DNA of 64,000 bases from Bacteroidota bacterium (GTDB lineage Bacteria > Bacteroidota > Rhodothermia > Balneolales > HLUCCA01). Of this stretch, positions 57,421 through 64,000 are shown piece after piece (the first letter of the stretch is position 1; the number at the start of each line of letters is the position of its first letter). The DNA is taken from NCBI GenBank assembly GCA_020832235.1, contig JAFIEZ010000008.1, forward strand, positions 186,001 to 250,000, in the 5' to 3' direction. A program made the translations under genes and the position numbers. Below the pieces are notes generated by a model. That model saw only the letters and a program-made list of their open reading frames with translations. It was not told where the DNA came from and made no database searches.

Positions 57421-58680
57421 CTACGCTACGGTCTCTTCACGACTGCTGACATCAATGGCGGATGCCACAATGGCCTGGGCATTCCCCATATTATCGTAAC
57501 TGTCAGCCTTGGCATAATCCATAATTTTCTTAGTTGTACCATCTTTAGTCACAATTCGGTAGGTAATTGTGCTCGACATCCCGTCGAAAGCTTTCATTAC
57601 GTGCTCGGCAACAATTCCACGGTCATCGGGGTGTATCAAGTCTCTCCAACCTTCAGCATGCAGACATTCTTCCACATCGTATCCGGTTATTTTTTTGAAC
57701 CCGTCCGAGAGCCATTTGAATCGGAATTTGTTGTCATCATCCAGGATTAAACCGTAGTTGAAATCCACTTTCCGCTCAAACATCCGTGTGTAATCGGTAC
57801 TCCGTTTCTTGAGCGTGTTCAGAATACGTTTACGCAACGTCAGATTTCTCACATCGCATCGCACGAATTCACCGGTATTGAGATCCATTTTCTTAGTCTG
57901 AATTTCAACCTGAACGGGAAGACCGTTCTTGTGACGGAGCATCATTCGGTAGGTTTTGCCCTGCGAGAATTCCTCTTTCCAGATACGTTCGAACTGAGCT
58001 TTCAGGGAATTTCCAAACTTCAGCGGCATCAAATCCCAGATAAATGTGTTTTTGATTTCGTCTTTGTGGTAGCCAATCATCTCACGGAAAGCCTTGTTGG
58101 CACTTACCACCGCTCCGTTTTCAGCCAGATCTACAATGGTACGTTTAGAGTCTTCGTACAGCTCGTCGGTTTCCGCATTGGAATTGATTACGCTTAGCTC
58201 AGCCCGCTTGCGCTCGGTTATATCATGCTGATAAGAAACCCAATGCGTAATATTTCCATCGGAATCGAGAAGGGGATGGATGTCCCACTGATTTACAAAT
58301 TCGGACCCGTCTTTTCGGTAATTGATGGTCTGACCGAAGAAAGCACGTCCGTTCAGCAAAGAATACTTCAACTTGTCGAGTACCGCTCGATCCGTTTTTG
58401 GACCATGCAAAATTCGTGGTGTCTGACCTACAGCTTCCTCGCGGGAATAGCCGGTCATTTTGGTGAACCCTTCGTTGACGTACACAATTTTTGGTCCGGG
58501 CTTATCGAGATCCATTTCCGTAATCAAAATAGAATCGTAATCATTGCGTATAGCTGCCTCTAGCAACTTGAGGTTTTGAGCTTTTTTATTTAGCTCCTCA
58601 AAAGCATTTTCCAGCTTCTTTAGACTTTGCTCATCTTTGGCGCAATCTTTAAGCAATTGTGTAATCTTAGTGTCTGACAT
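57421..58680 (-). CDS. Triple PAS-domain protein without an output domain
   Basis: A 419-residue soluble protein with three PAS/PAC units at about 45-165, 165-290 and 300-415. The first contains IVYVNEGFTKMTGYSREEA and the PAC marker WVSYQHDITERKRAEL. The third contains FKWLSDGFKKITGYDVEECL. The first PAS has GQTPRILHG where a LOV domain would carry a cysteine, so flavin photochemistry of the LOV type is not expected. No kinase, GGDEF or DNA-binding domain follows. It may be a sensory adaptor for another protein. It is monocistronic. Confidence 0.85.
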   Translation of the reverse strand: MSDTKITQLLKDCAKDEQSLKKLENAFEELNKKAQNLKLLEAAIRNDYDSILITEMDLDKPGPKIVYVNEGFTKMTGYSREEAVGQTPRILHGPKTDRAVLDKLKYSLLNGRAFFGQTINYRKDGSEFVNQWDIHPLLDSDGNITHWVSYQHDITERKRAELSVINSNAETDELYEDSKRTIVDLAENGAVVSANKAFREMIGYHKDEIKNTFIWDLMPLKFGNSLKAQFERIWKEEFSQGKTYRMMLRHKNGLPVQVEIQTKKMDLNTGEFVRCDVRNLTLRKRILNTLKKRSTDYTRMFERKVDFNYGLILDDDNKFRFKWLSDGFKKITGYDVEECLHAEGWRDLIHPDDRGIVAEHVMKAFDGMSSTITYRIVTKDGTTKKIMDYAKADSYDNMGNAQAIVASAIDVSSREETVA

Positions 58681-59145
58681 GGTGAAAAAGGACTGTTAAA
58701 AACATTTATTTGCGTACTTCAGATAAAAGAAACACAGGGGATGTGATTTTCATTCATTTCCGTAGCATATTTAAAGTCTCCAAACTACGTCAATAAGCTT
58801 GATTTAGCAATTACTTACAATCGGTAAAATCTGCATGATCGGCAGGTTAAAAAAGCGCGGAGTAGTTTATGCGGATTGTGAATTATTCGTACCTTTCTGC
58901 TGTTATCAGGAGCATATTTTTAAGAACATTTTCGAGAGGCAGACATCATAGCTCTTTAGGCGGTATCGTTTTTTCGAATCCTATGTATGAAACCCTCCCG
59001 GATATCTGCAAAAGCAATCTTTTTCCCGTCATCAGGGTCCTTTTTTTCACGTTTGATGTAGTTCAGGGTCTGATGTTTTCTCAGGTTTCGCATCCAGATA
59101 AGATGTATATCCGTTACGCATTTAACCACAAATTGTTTTTTACCC
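58681..59145. other. Intergenic region between the PAS gene and gcvP
   Basis: The 465 bp lie between divergently transcribed genes and must hold both promoters. A 63-codon minus-strand reading (58956-59147) exists but starts inside the gcvP start codon. It is not supported. No clear riboswitch or repeat is visible. Confidence 0.5.
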
Positions 59146-62118
59146 ATGAGTATTGATCTCGACTCACGCGATGTATTTGCCCTCCGTCATAATGGTCCTA
59201 CCCCCGAAGAACAGTCCGAAATGCTCCGGTCAATCGGGGTCGACTCTCTCGACCAGCTCATCAGCGAAACCATCCCCGCCGGCATCCGGCTGCCTGAAGC
59301 GCTGAATCTGCCCGAACCGGTGAACGAGCACCGTTTCCTGCGCGAATTTAGAGATGTAGCTCGTAAAAATCACATCTTTCGTTCGTTTATCGGGATGGGG
59401 TATTACGACACCATTACCCCCGGGGTCATTCTCCGAAACATCATGGAGAATCCGGGTTGGTACACGGCCTACACGCCGTACCAGGCTGAAATCGCACAGG
59501 GTCGACTCGAGATGCTCATTAATTTCCAGACCATGGTGATGGACCTCACGGGTATGGAAATTGCCAATGCTTCCCTGCTAGATGAGGGCACGGCCGCAGC
59601 CGAGGCCATGTCGATGCTGTTTTCGGTGAAGAAAGGTGCCAAGCGGAAGGCATCCCGCTTTTTTGTCTCCGATGCCGTGCATCCGCAGTCGCTGGAGGTG
59701 CTAAAAACCCGTGCACTTCCGATTGGAATCGATCTGGTCATTGCGCCTATCGACACATTGGATGTGACCGACCCGGAATTGTTTGGAGTACTGATTCAGA
59801 ATCCCGACACCTATGGTAACGTGCGCGACCTGACCTCTTTGATTGCTGCAGCGCACGAAAATGGCGTTATGGTAACGGTAGCCGCCGATTTGCTGGCCTG
59901 TACCGTGTTGAAATCCCCTGGTGCCATGGGCGCTGATGTGGTTGTAGGATCGTCGCAGCGTTTCGGCGTACCTATGGGCTACGGCGGACCACACGCCGCG
60001 TTTTTTGCTACACGCGAGGAGTTTAAACGCAGCATTCCGGGACGTATTATCGGGGTTTCGGTTGATGATACGGGTGCACCCGCCTACCGAATGGCGTTGC
60101 AGACCCGCGAGCAACATATTCGTCGTGAAAAAGCAACATCCAACATCTGTACCGCACAGGTATTGTTGGCGGTAATGGCCGGAGCGTATGCGGTGTATCA
60201 CGGTCCCAAAGGCCTGCGACAAATTGGCGAGCGCGTGTACGGACTCACTTCTGTGCTGGCCTACGAGCTGGGCAAACTTGGCGTTGAAGTACAGAATCCG
60301 CTCTGGTTCGACACCCTGCATCTGGAGCTCAAAGACGCCGCTGTGGTAGATCGCATTCGCCGTGAAGCCCTGCAACACGAAATGAATTTCCGATACATCG
60401 GTGCCACGCAGATTGGCATTTCGGTGGATGAGGCCAAGTATGTGAGCGATATTGCCGCGGTGATTGGCGTCTTTGCCCGGGCGCTGGGAGCCGAATCCGT
60501 CCCTGAACGGGATACAGTTTCTGCCCATACCGACGCCATGGCAGCCTTCATTGAAGTCAAAACCAGCGAACTGCGTGAAATTCAGGTGAAATTGGCTTAT
60601 CCGACCGACCTCATGCGGGAGGTTGACTACCTTACGCACCCCAGTTTCAATCGTTATCACAGCGAGCACGAGATGCTCCGCTATCTGAAACGACTCGAAA
60701 ATAAAGACCTCTCGCTGGTGCACTCCATGATTTCATTGGGCTCTTGTACCATGAAACTCAACGCCACCGCCGAAATGATGCCGGTCACCTGGCCCGAATT
60801 CGCGGCATTGCACCCCTTTGTGCCGGCCGACCAGGCTCTGGGTTATCAGGAAATGAACACCGATCTGTCTAAGTGGTTATGCGAAATCACCGGCTTTGAT
60901 GCCGTATCCCTCCAGCCGAACTCGGGTGCCCAAGGGGAATTTGCCGGACTGATGACCATCCGAAATTACCATCTCTTTCGTGGCGATGCCCACCGAAACG
61001 TGGCCATTATTCCTTCCTCTGCGCATGGTACCAATCCTGCCAGTGCGGTAATGGCCGGCATGGAAGTGGTGGTAACCAAGTGCGACGATCAGGGTAACAT
61101 CGATTTGGCCGACTTGCGTGAGAAGGCCGAGAAGTACAGCGACCGTTTGGCGGCACTCATGGTGACATACCCGTCCACACACGGGGTGTTTGAAGAGGAT
61201 ATTCGCGAAATCTGTGCCCTCATCCACCAGCATGGCGGACAGGTGTACATGGATGGAGCCAACATGAATGCTCAGGTAGGACTCACCTCACCGGCGGCCA
61301 TTGGAGCCGATGTTTGTCACCTGAACCTGCATAAAACATTTTGTATTCCGCACGGCGGAGGTGGTCCTGGAATGGGTCCGATAGGTGTGGCGGCTCATTT
61401 AACCCCGTTCCTGCCCGGTCACACGCTGGTTGACAATGGAGCTTCTGCGGATATGACTGCTATTTCGGCGGCACCGTTTGGAAGCGCCGGTATTTTGCCT
61501 ATTTCCTATGCCTACATCCGACTTATGGGCGGAGAGGGACTTACCCAGGCAACTCGTGTGGCCATTTTGAACGCCAATTATATCAAAGCCCGACTCGAAG
61601 GTCACTACGATGTGCTCTACACCAATCAAAATGGTCGGAGTGCTCACGAAATGATCATCGATCTGCGACCGTTCAAGACGTCTGCCGGGGTGGAAGTAAC
61701 CGATATCGCCAAGCGATTGATGGATTACGGCTATCATGCACCTACGGTGTCGTTTCCTGTAGCCGGAACCATGATGATTGAGCCGACCGAGAGTGAAACC
61801 AAGTCCGAACTGGATCGCTTCTGCGAGGCCATGATGGCTATTCGTGCCGAGATTCAGGAAATAGCCGACGGTGTGGCTGACCGGGAAGTGAACGTACTCA
61901 CAAAATCACCGCATACGGCGGCAGTGGTCATGGCTGAAACCTGGGACCGGCCTTATACCCGTCAGAAAGCAGCATTTCCGCTGGAATGGGTTCGGGAGTC
62001 GAAATTTTGGCCTGCGGTTGGTCGTATCGACAGTGCCTATGGTGACCGAAATCTGATGTGCGCATGTATTCCGATAGCCGAATATGCGGATACACAGGAG
62101 GAAGCACCTCAGGCTTAG
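59146..62118 (+). CDS. gcvP: Glycine dehydrogenase (decarboxylating), single-chain P protein
   Basis: A 990-residue pyridoxal-phosphate enzyme of the glycine cleavage system. It releases CO2 from glycine and passes the aminomethyl group to the H protein. Two homologous halves are present: the first includes [19 protein letters not shown], and the second contains the PLP lysine in [15 protein letters not shown] (Lys730). The single chain, not the split gcvPA/gcvPB, is the form seen here. gcvH and gcvT are not in the window. The gene is followed after 18 bp by a SufU-like scaffold gene. Confidence 0.97.
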   Translation: MSIDLDSRDVFALRHNGPTPEEQSEMLRSIGVDSLDQLISETIPAGIRLPEALNLPEPVNEHRFLREFRDVARKNHIFRSFIGMGYYDTITPGVILRNIMENPGWYTAYTPYQAEIAQGRLEMLINFQTMVMDLTGMEIANASLLDEGTAAAEAMSMLFSVKKGAKRKASRFFVSDAVHPQSLEVLKTRALPIGIDLVIAPIDTLDVTDPELFGVLIQNPDTYGNVRDLTSLIAAAHENGVMVTVAADLLACTVLKSPGAMGADVVVGSSQRFGVPMGYGGPHAAFFATREEFKRSIPGRIIGVSVDDTGAPAYRMALQTREQHIRREKATSNICTAQVLLAVMAGAYAVYHGPKGLRQIGERVYGLTSVLAYELGKLGVEVQNPLWFDTLHLELKDAAVVDRIRREALQHEMNFRYIGATQIGISVDEAKYVSDIAAVIGVFARALGAESVPERDTVSAHTDAMAAFIEVKTSELREIQVKLAYPTDLMREVDYLTHPSFNRYHSEHEMLRYLKRLENKDLSLVHSMISLGSCTMKLNATAEMMPVTWPEFAALHPFVPADQALGYQEMNTDLSKWLCEITGFDAVSLQPNSGAQGEFAGLMTIRNYHLFRGDAHRNVAIIPSSAHGTNPASAVMAGMEVVVTKCDDQGNIDLADLREKAEKYSDRLAALMVTYPSTHGVFEEDIREICALIHQHGGQVYMDGANMNAQVGLTSPAAIGADVCHLNLHKTFCIPHGGGGPGMGPIGVAAHLTPFLPGHTLVDNGASADMTAISAAPFGSAGILPISYAYIRLMGGEGLTQATRVAILNANYIKARLEGHYDVLYTNQNGRSAHEMIIDLRPFKTSAGVEVTDIAKRLMDYGYHAPTVSFPVAGTMMIEPTESETKSELDRFCEAMMAIRAEIQEIADGVADREVNVLTKSPHTAAVVMAETWDRPYTRQKAAFPLEWVRESKFWPAVGRIDSAYGDRNLMCACIPIAEYADTQEEAPQA

Positions 62119-62136
62119 GCTTGGAGGGAAGGTTTT

Positions 62137-62637
62137 ATGAAATCCTACGACGATATGCTTATCCGTCACGCCAAACAGCCGGTTCATGCGGTGGGGAAAG
62201 TATATCGGCCGTTTTGGGAGGATGCGGGCTCCATCGAAGGGGATTCTGCCGGTGCAAAGGTCTTATTTGGCCGCATCGAACATAGAAACCGAAGCTGCGG
62301 CGATGTTGTCCGCCTTTGGTGGATGTCTGAAAACGGCGTGCTCACCCACATTCGTCATCATGCCGCGGGTTGCATGCTGTGCAAAGCCTCCGCGTCTATA
62401 TTGTGTGAGGTGGTTGAAGGTCGATTCCTTAAGGAGTTGCCCAGTCTTATAGAAACAGCCACGCGGCTTACCCACGATACCGAAGCCGGGGATGTTGGTG
62501 CACCTGGAGCCATGAATGTTGGCGCACCCGAAGCCATGCTAGCCCTGTCGCAGGTACGCGAATTTCCCACCCGTCGTAAATGCATAACCCTGGCCTGGGA
62601 AGCGCTCGCATCCACACTTGCGTCCCAGTCGGACTAA
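62137..62637 (+). CDS. sufU: SufU-like iron-sulfur cluster scaffold/zinc-binding protein
   Basis: A 166-residue IscU/SufU-fold protein. The candidate metal ligands are Cys54 and Asp56 (RSCGD), Cys79 (GCM) and Cys149 (RRKCITLAW). Cys82 is an extra cysteine next to the second site. The SufU-type insertion between the second and third sites is present, and contains a small duplication: VGAPGAM then VGAPEAM (about 120-134). SufU-type proteins accept sulfur from SufS. No sufS, sufB or sufC gene is beside it here. It follows gcvP by 18 bp, an unusual pairing. Confidence 0.85.
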   Translation: MKSYDDMLIRHAKQPVHAVGKVYRPFWEDAGSIEGDSAGAKVLFGRIEHRNRSCGDVVRLWWMSENGVLTHIRHHAAGCMLCKASASILCEVVEGRFLKELPSLIETATRLTHDTEAGDVGAPGAMNVGAPEAMLALSQVREFPTRRKCITLAWEALASTLASQSD

Positions 62638-62743
62638 AGGCATCCTACGCATTTCGAAATACGTGCGATTCCAACCCCAAAACGAGCATCGCACAAAGGA
62701 AAAGTCACCAACGGTTGCCCCTATCCACCTCCAACAGATAATA

Positions 62744-62761
62744 TGTATATTGCAATATGCA
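62744..62761. promoter_or_regulatory. Palindrome overlapping the mntA start codon
   Basis: ATATTG/CAATAT (62747-62758) is a perfect 12-bp dyad that extends to 18 bp with one mismatch and includes the start codon at 62757. It could be an operator for autoregulation of the toxin-antitoxin pair. Confidence 0.4.
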
Positions 62762-63263
62762 GTTACAGCAATCCTATAAAGATGAAATCCTCAGCCGAAT
62801 CAAAAAAGAGCTTCACCAAAACGAAACGGTGATGTTTGCCTATGTCTTTGGATCGTTTATAAAATCGGAACATTTTCAGGACGTCGACATAGCTGTACAT
62901 TTTGTAGAACCCTATCGTTTACACGACATAGGGCTTCTGCAGTACAATCTGCAACAACATGTTCACGAAGTGTTATTATCCACACCGGGTTATTCCGTCG
63001 ATATGCTGGACCCCCGGAGTGGACTTCCTGTTGACCTCGTTGTGATGAACGATTTGCCAGAATCTAACCCGGTATTGAGCCAGGATATACTCAATGAGGG
63101 TAAAGAATTAAAATTAGCTGATCATCCCACCGCTCAGCTTACCTACCGCCTGCGTTCTCTTCACCAATTTGAGGATACACGCTATATCAGATCGTTGTCT
63201 GAAAAGGCATTTATGAAGCGGGTACAGGAAAACAAAATCGGAGACCGTAATTATGCATCCTGA
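62757..63263 (+). CDS. mntA: MntA-like antitoxin nucleotidyltransferase
   Basis: A 168-residue protein with a minimal nucleotidyltransferase fold: FGSF (31-34) and DVD (42-44) give the GSX10DXD active site. In characterised systems the enzyme transfers AMP to a tyrosine of HepT and neutralises it. The C-terminal extension (about 115-168) is more helical. It overlaps the hepT start by 11 bp, which indicates coupling. Confidence 0.88.
   Translation: MQLQQSYKDEILSRIKKELHQNETVMFAYVFGSFIKSEHFQDVDIAVHFVEPYRLHDIGLLQYNLQQHVHEVLLSTPGYSVDMLDPRSGLPVDLVVMNDLPESNPVLSQDILNEGKELKLADHPTAQLTYRLRSLHQFEDTRYIRSLSEKAFMKRVQENKIGDRNYAS
62785..62817 (+). repeat. 33-bp direct repeat, left copy (inside mntA)
   Basis: This segment encodes residues 10-20 of MntA and occurs again exactly at 63672-63704, downstream of hepT, 887 bp away in the same orientation. 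The match extends imperfectly by another 15 bp. Confidence 0.8.
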
Positions 63264-63657
63264 CCGTCTTGCTCAACTTGAAGAGAATGTGGCAAAGTTA
63301 AGAGCTTTCAAAAAGGAACATTCCCAAAATGAAGTGCTTGAAAACCTGACGCTGGGGTGGGCGCTTCGGTACGGACTATTTGAGTCGATACAGTTAACGA
63401 TTGATATCGCCTGCCATATCGCCGCAAGCAATAACTTTGGAAAAACATCCACGTATAAAGACTGTGTAAACAGCCTTCAATCGTTTAATATTTTGGATGA
63501 AGGCCTTGCCGAGAGGCTGCGTGCTATGGTGGGCTTGAGAAATATTCTCATTCACGAATATGTAAAAATTGACGTTAATCAATTGTATGCGTACCTGAAT
63601 TTACTCGATGACTTTTCCGAGTTTATTGCAAAAGTTTCCCCTTATGCAAAGGATTAA
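63253..63657 (+). CDS. hepT: HepT-like HEPN toxin (DUF86)
   Basis: A 134-residue all-helical HEPN ribonuclease. The catalytic RX4HXY motif is RNILIHEY (Arg96, His101, Tyr103); the tyrosine is the residue modified by MntA in characterised pairs. The preceding helices contain RYGLFESIQLTIDIACHIA, matching the HepT pattern. It lies directly after mntA with an 11-bp overlap. In known cases the toxin cleaves tRNA or mRNA. Confidence 0.9.
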   Translation: MHPDRLAQLEENVAKLRAFKKEHSQNEVLENLTLGWALRYGLFESIQLTIDIACHIAASNNFGKTSTYKDCVNSLQSFNILDEGLAERLRAMVGLRNILIHEYVKIDVNQLYAYLNLLDDFSEFIAKVSPYAKD

Positions 63658-63671
63658 TCTTTAGCAGTATC

Positions 63672-63704
63672 AAATCCTCAGCCGAATCAAAAAAGAGCTT
63701 CACC
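63672..63704 (+). repeat. 33-bp direct repeat, right copy (after hepT)
   Basis: Exact second copy of the 33-bp segment found at 62785-62817. It begins 14 bp after the hepT stop codon. Confidence 0.8.
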
Positions 63705-63730
63705 GCAACGAAAAAGTCGCTAAACCTTAA
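63674..63730 (+). pseudogene. Fragment of a second mntA-like gene
   Basis: The frame from 63674 reads ILSRIKKELHRNEKVAKP and then TAA (63728-63730). The first ten residues equal MntA residues 11-20 and the next positions are similar with substitutions (HRNEKVA against HQNETVM). No start codon precedes it and it runs into the 3' end of the sigma-factor gene. It therefore looks like a remnant of an earlier antitoxin gene. Confidence 0.6.
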
Positions 63731-64000
63731 CCCAGGTGGGTGCGAAGTCGACCGCTATTGCTTTTGGTACGCAGCTTGCGAATAGCTTTTTCCTTAATCT
63801 GACGAACCCGCTCACGGGTAAGATCCAGCTGCTCACCAATATCTTCCAGCGTTAACGCCTGGCCTGTGCCAATTCCGTAATAGCTGATTAGAACCTGCGC
63901 TTCCCGCGGAGTAAGCTTCGCCAGCATGCTCTTAATATCTTCCTGTTGCGACTGAACCATCAGATCCGCATCGGGTCGACCTTCCTCTTCATCAGAAATG
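63727..64000 (-). CDS. rpoD: Primary RNA polymerase sigma factor, C-terminal part (window-edge partial)
   Basis: The reading frame runs off the right edge of the window. The visible 90 residues are sigma-70 region 4: LTPREAQVLISYYGIGTG, LTLEDIGEQLDLTRERVRQI and KAIRKLRT. The acidic segment before it (DEEEGRPDADLM) is a typical linker between regions 3 and 4. It ends in RTHLG. The match is to the housekeeping sigma RpoD/SigA class of Bacteroidota. Its stop codon lies over the mntA-like fragment. Confidence 0.9.
   Translation of the reverse strand, partial: ISDEEEGRPDADLMVQSQQEDIKSMLAKLTPREAQVLISYYGIGTGQALTLEDIGEQLDLTRERVRQIKEKAIRKLRTKSNSGRLRTHLG

Noticed and set aside
57421..58680. LOV photoreceptor
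   Set aside because: The first PAS domain lacks the reactive cysteine of the LOV core motif.
58956..59147. Minus-strand 63-codon reading frame in the gcvP upstream gap
   Set aside because: It is lysine-rich and superficially protein-like, but it has no upstream space for a promoter outside gcvP, no recognised homology and it overlaps the gcvP start codon head to head.
58869..59156. Plus-strand 95-codon frame before gcvP
   Set aside because: It overlaps the gcvP start out of frame and has no family match.

Overview
The window looks like chromosome from a Balneolota/Rhodothermota-type member of the Bacteroidota (FCB) group. The evidence is a T9SS-type C-terminal sorting domain on a secreted CotH protein, a fused CcoN-CcoO cytochrome oxidase, a dnaA-folK-deoxynucleoside kinase cluster, a DUF4834-like small protein, and a Y_Y_Y/propeller histidine kinase with a LytTR regulator. 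The assignment is by gene content only. No rRNA, tRNA, CRISPR array or insertion sequence was found.

Layout. 1-2.1 kb: 3' part of a CotH-like secreted protein. 2.1-10.2 kb (minus): a serine hydrolase, then a tetR-tolC-MFP-RND efflux operon with an operator-like palindrome in front of tetR. 10.5-13.1 kb: a VTC-fold protein, DUF4956 membrane protein and membrane fusion protein in one tight operon. 13.1-18.5 kb: ATP-grasp enzyme, leucyl aminopeptidase, esterase and a second TolC. 18.5-23.4 kb (minus): DEAD-box helicase, YgjV-like protein, lipoprotein-type TPR histidine kinase. 23.6-33 kb: Rrf2 regulator and the whole cbb3 oxidase locus (ccoI, ccoS, ccoNO, ccoQ, ccoP, ccoG, fixH, a SafE-like protein). 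33.1-38 kb (minus): DUF4834, dNK, folK, dnaA, a probable oriC with DnaA boxes, prmC. 38-44.7 kb: outer-membrane-type protein, alpha/beta hydrolase, HAD phosphatase, and a propeller histidine kinase/LytTR pair. 45-48.7 kb: enolase, RRM protein, recF, tyrosine phosphatase. 48.9-54.5 kb: methylmalonyl-CoA mutase, meaB, YceI, acyl-CoA dehydrogenase. 54.5-58.7 kb: an intergenic zone with an inverted repeat, a frameshifted small membrane-protein gene and a three-unit ~66-bp repeat, followed by a CnrYXH-like ECF sigma unit and a PAS-only protein. 59.1-64 kb: glycine decarboxylase, a SufU-like scaffold, an MntA/HepT toxin-antitoxin pair bounded by a 33-bp direct repeat, and the 3' end of the primary sigma factor.

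The metabolic picture is an aerobic or microaerobic heterotroph that respires with a high-affinity cbb3 oxidase, degrades peptides and amino acids (aminopeptidase, glycine cleavage, propionyl/methylmalonyl-CoA route, acyl-CoA dehydrogenase) and monitors its envelope closely. The least understood parts are the VTC/DUF4956/MFP operon lying between a CotH gene and a TolC gene, and the accessory features between 54.5 and 57.3 kb and around 62.7-63.7 kb.
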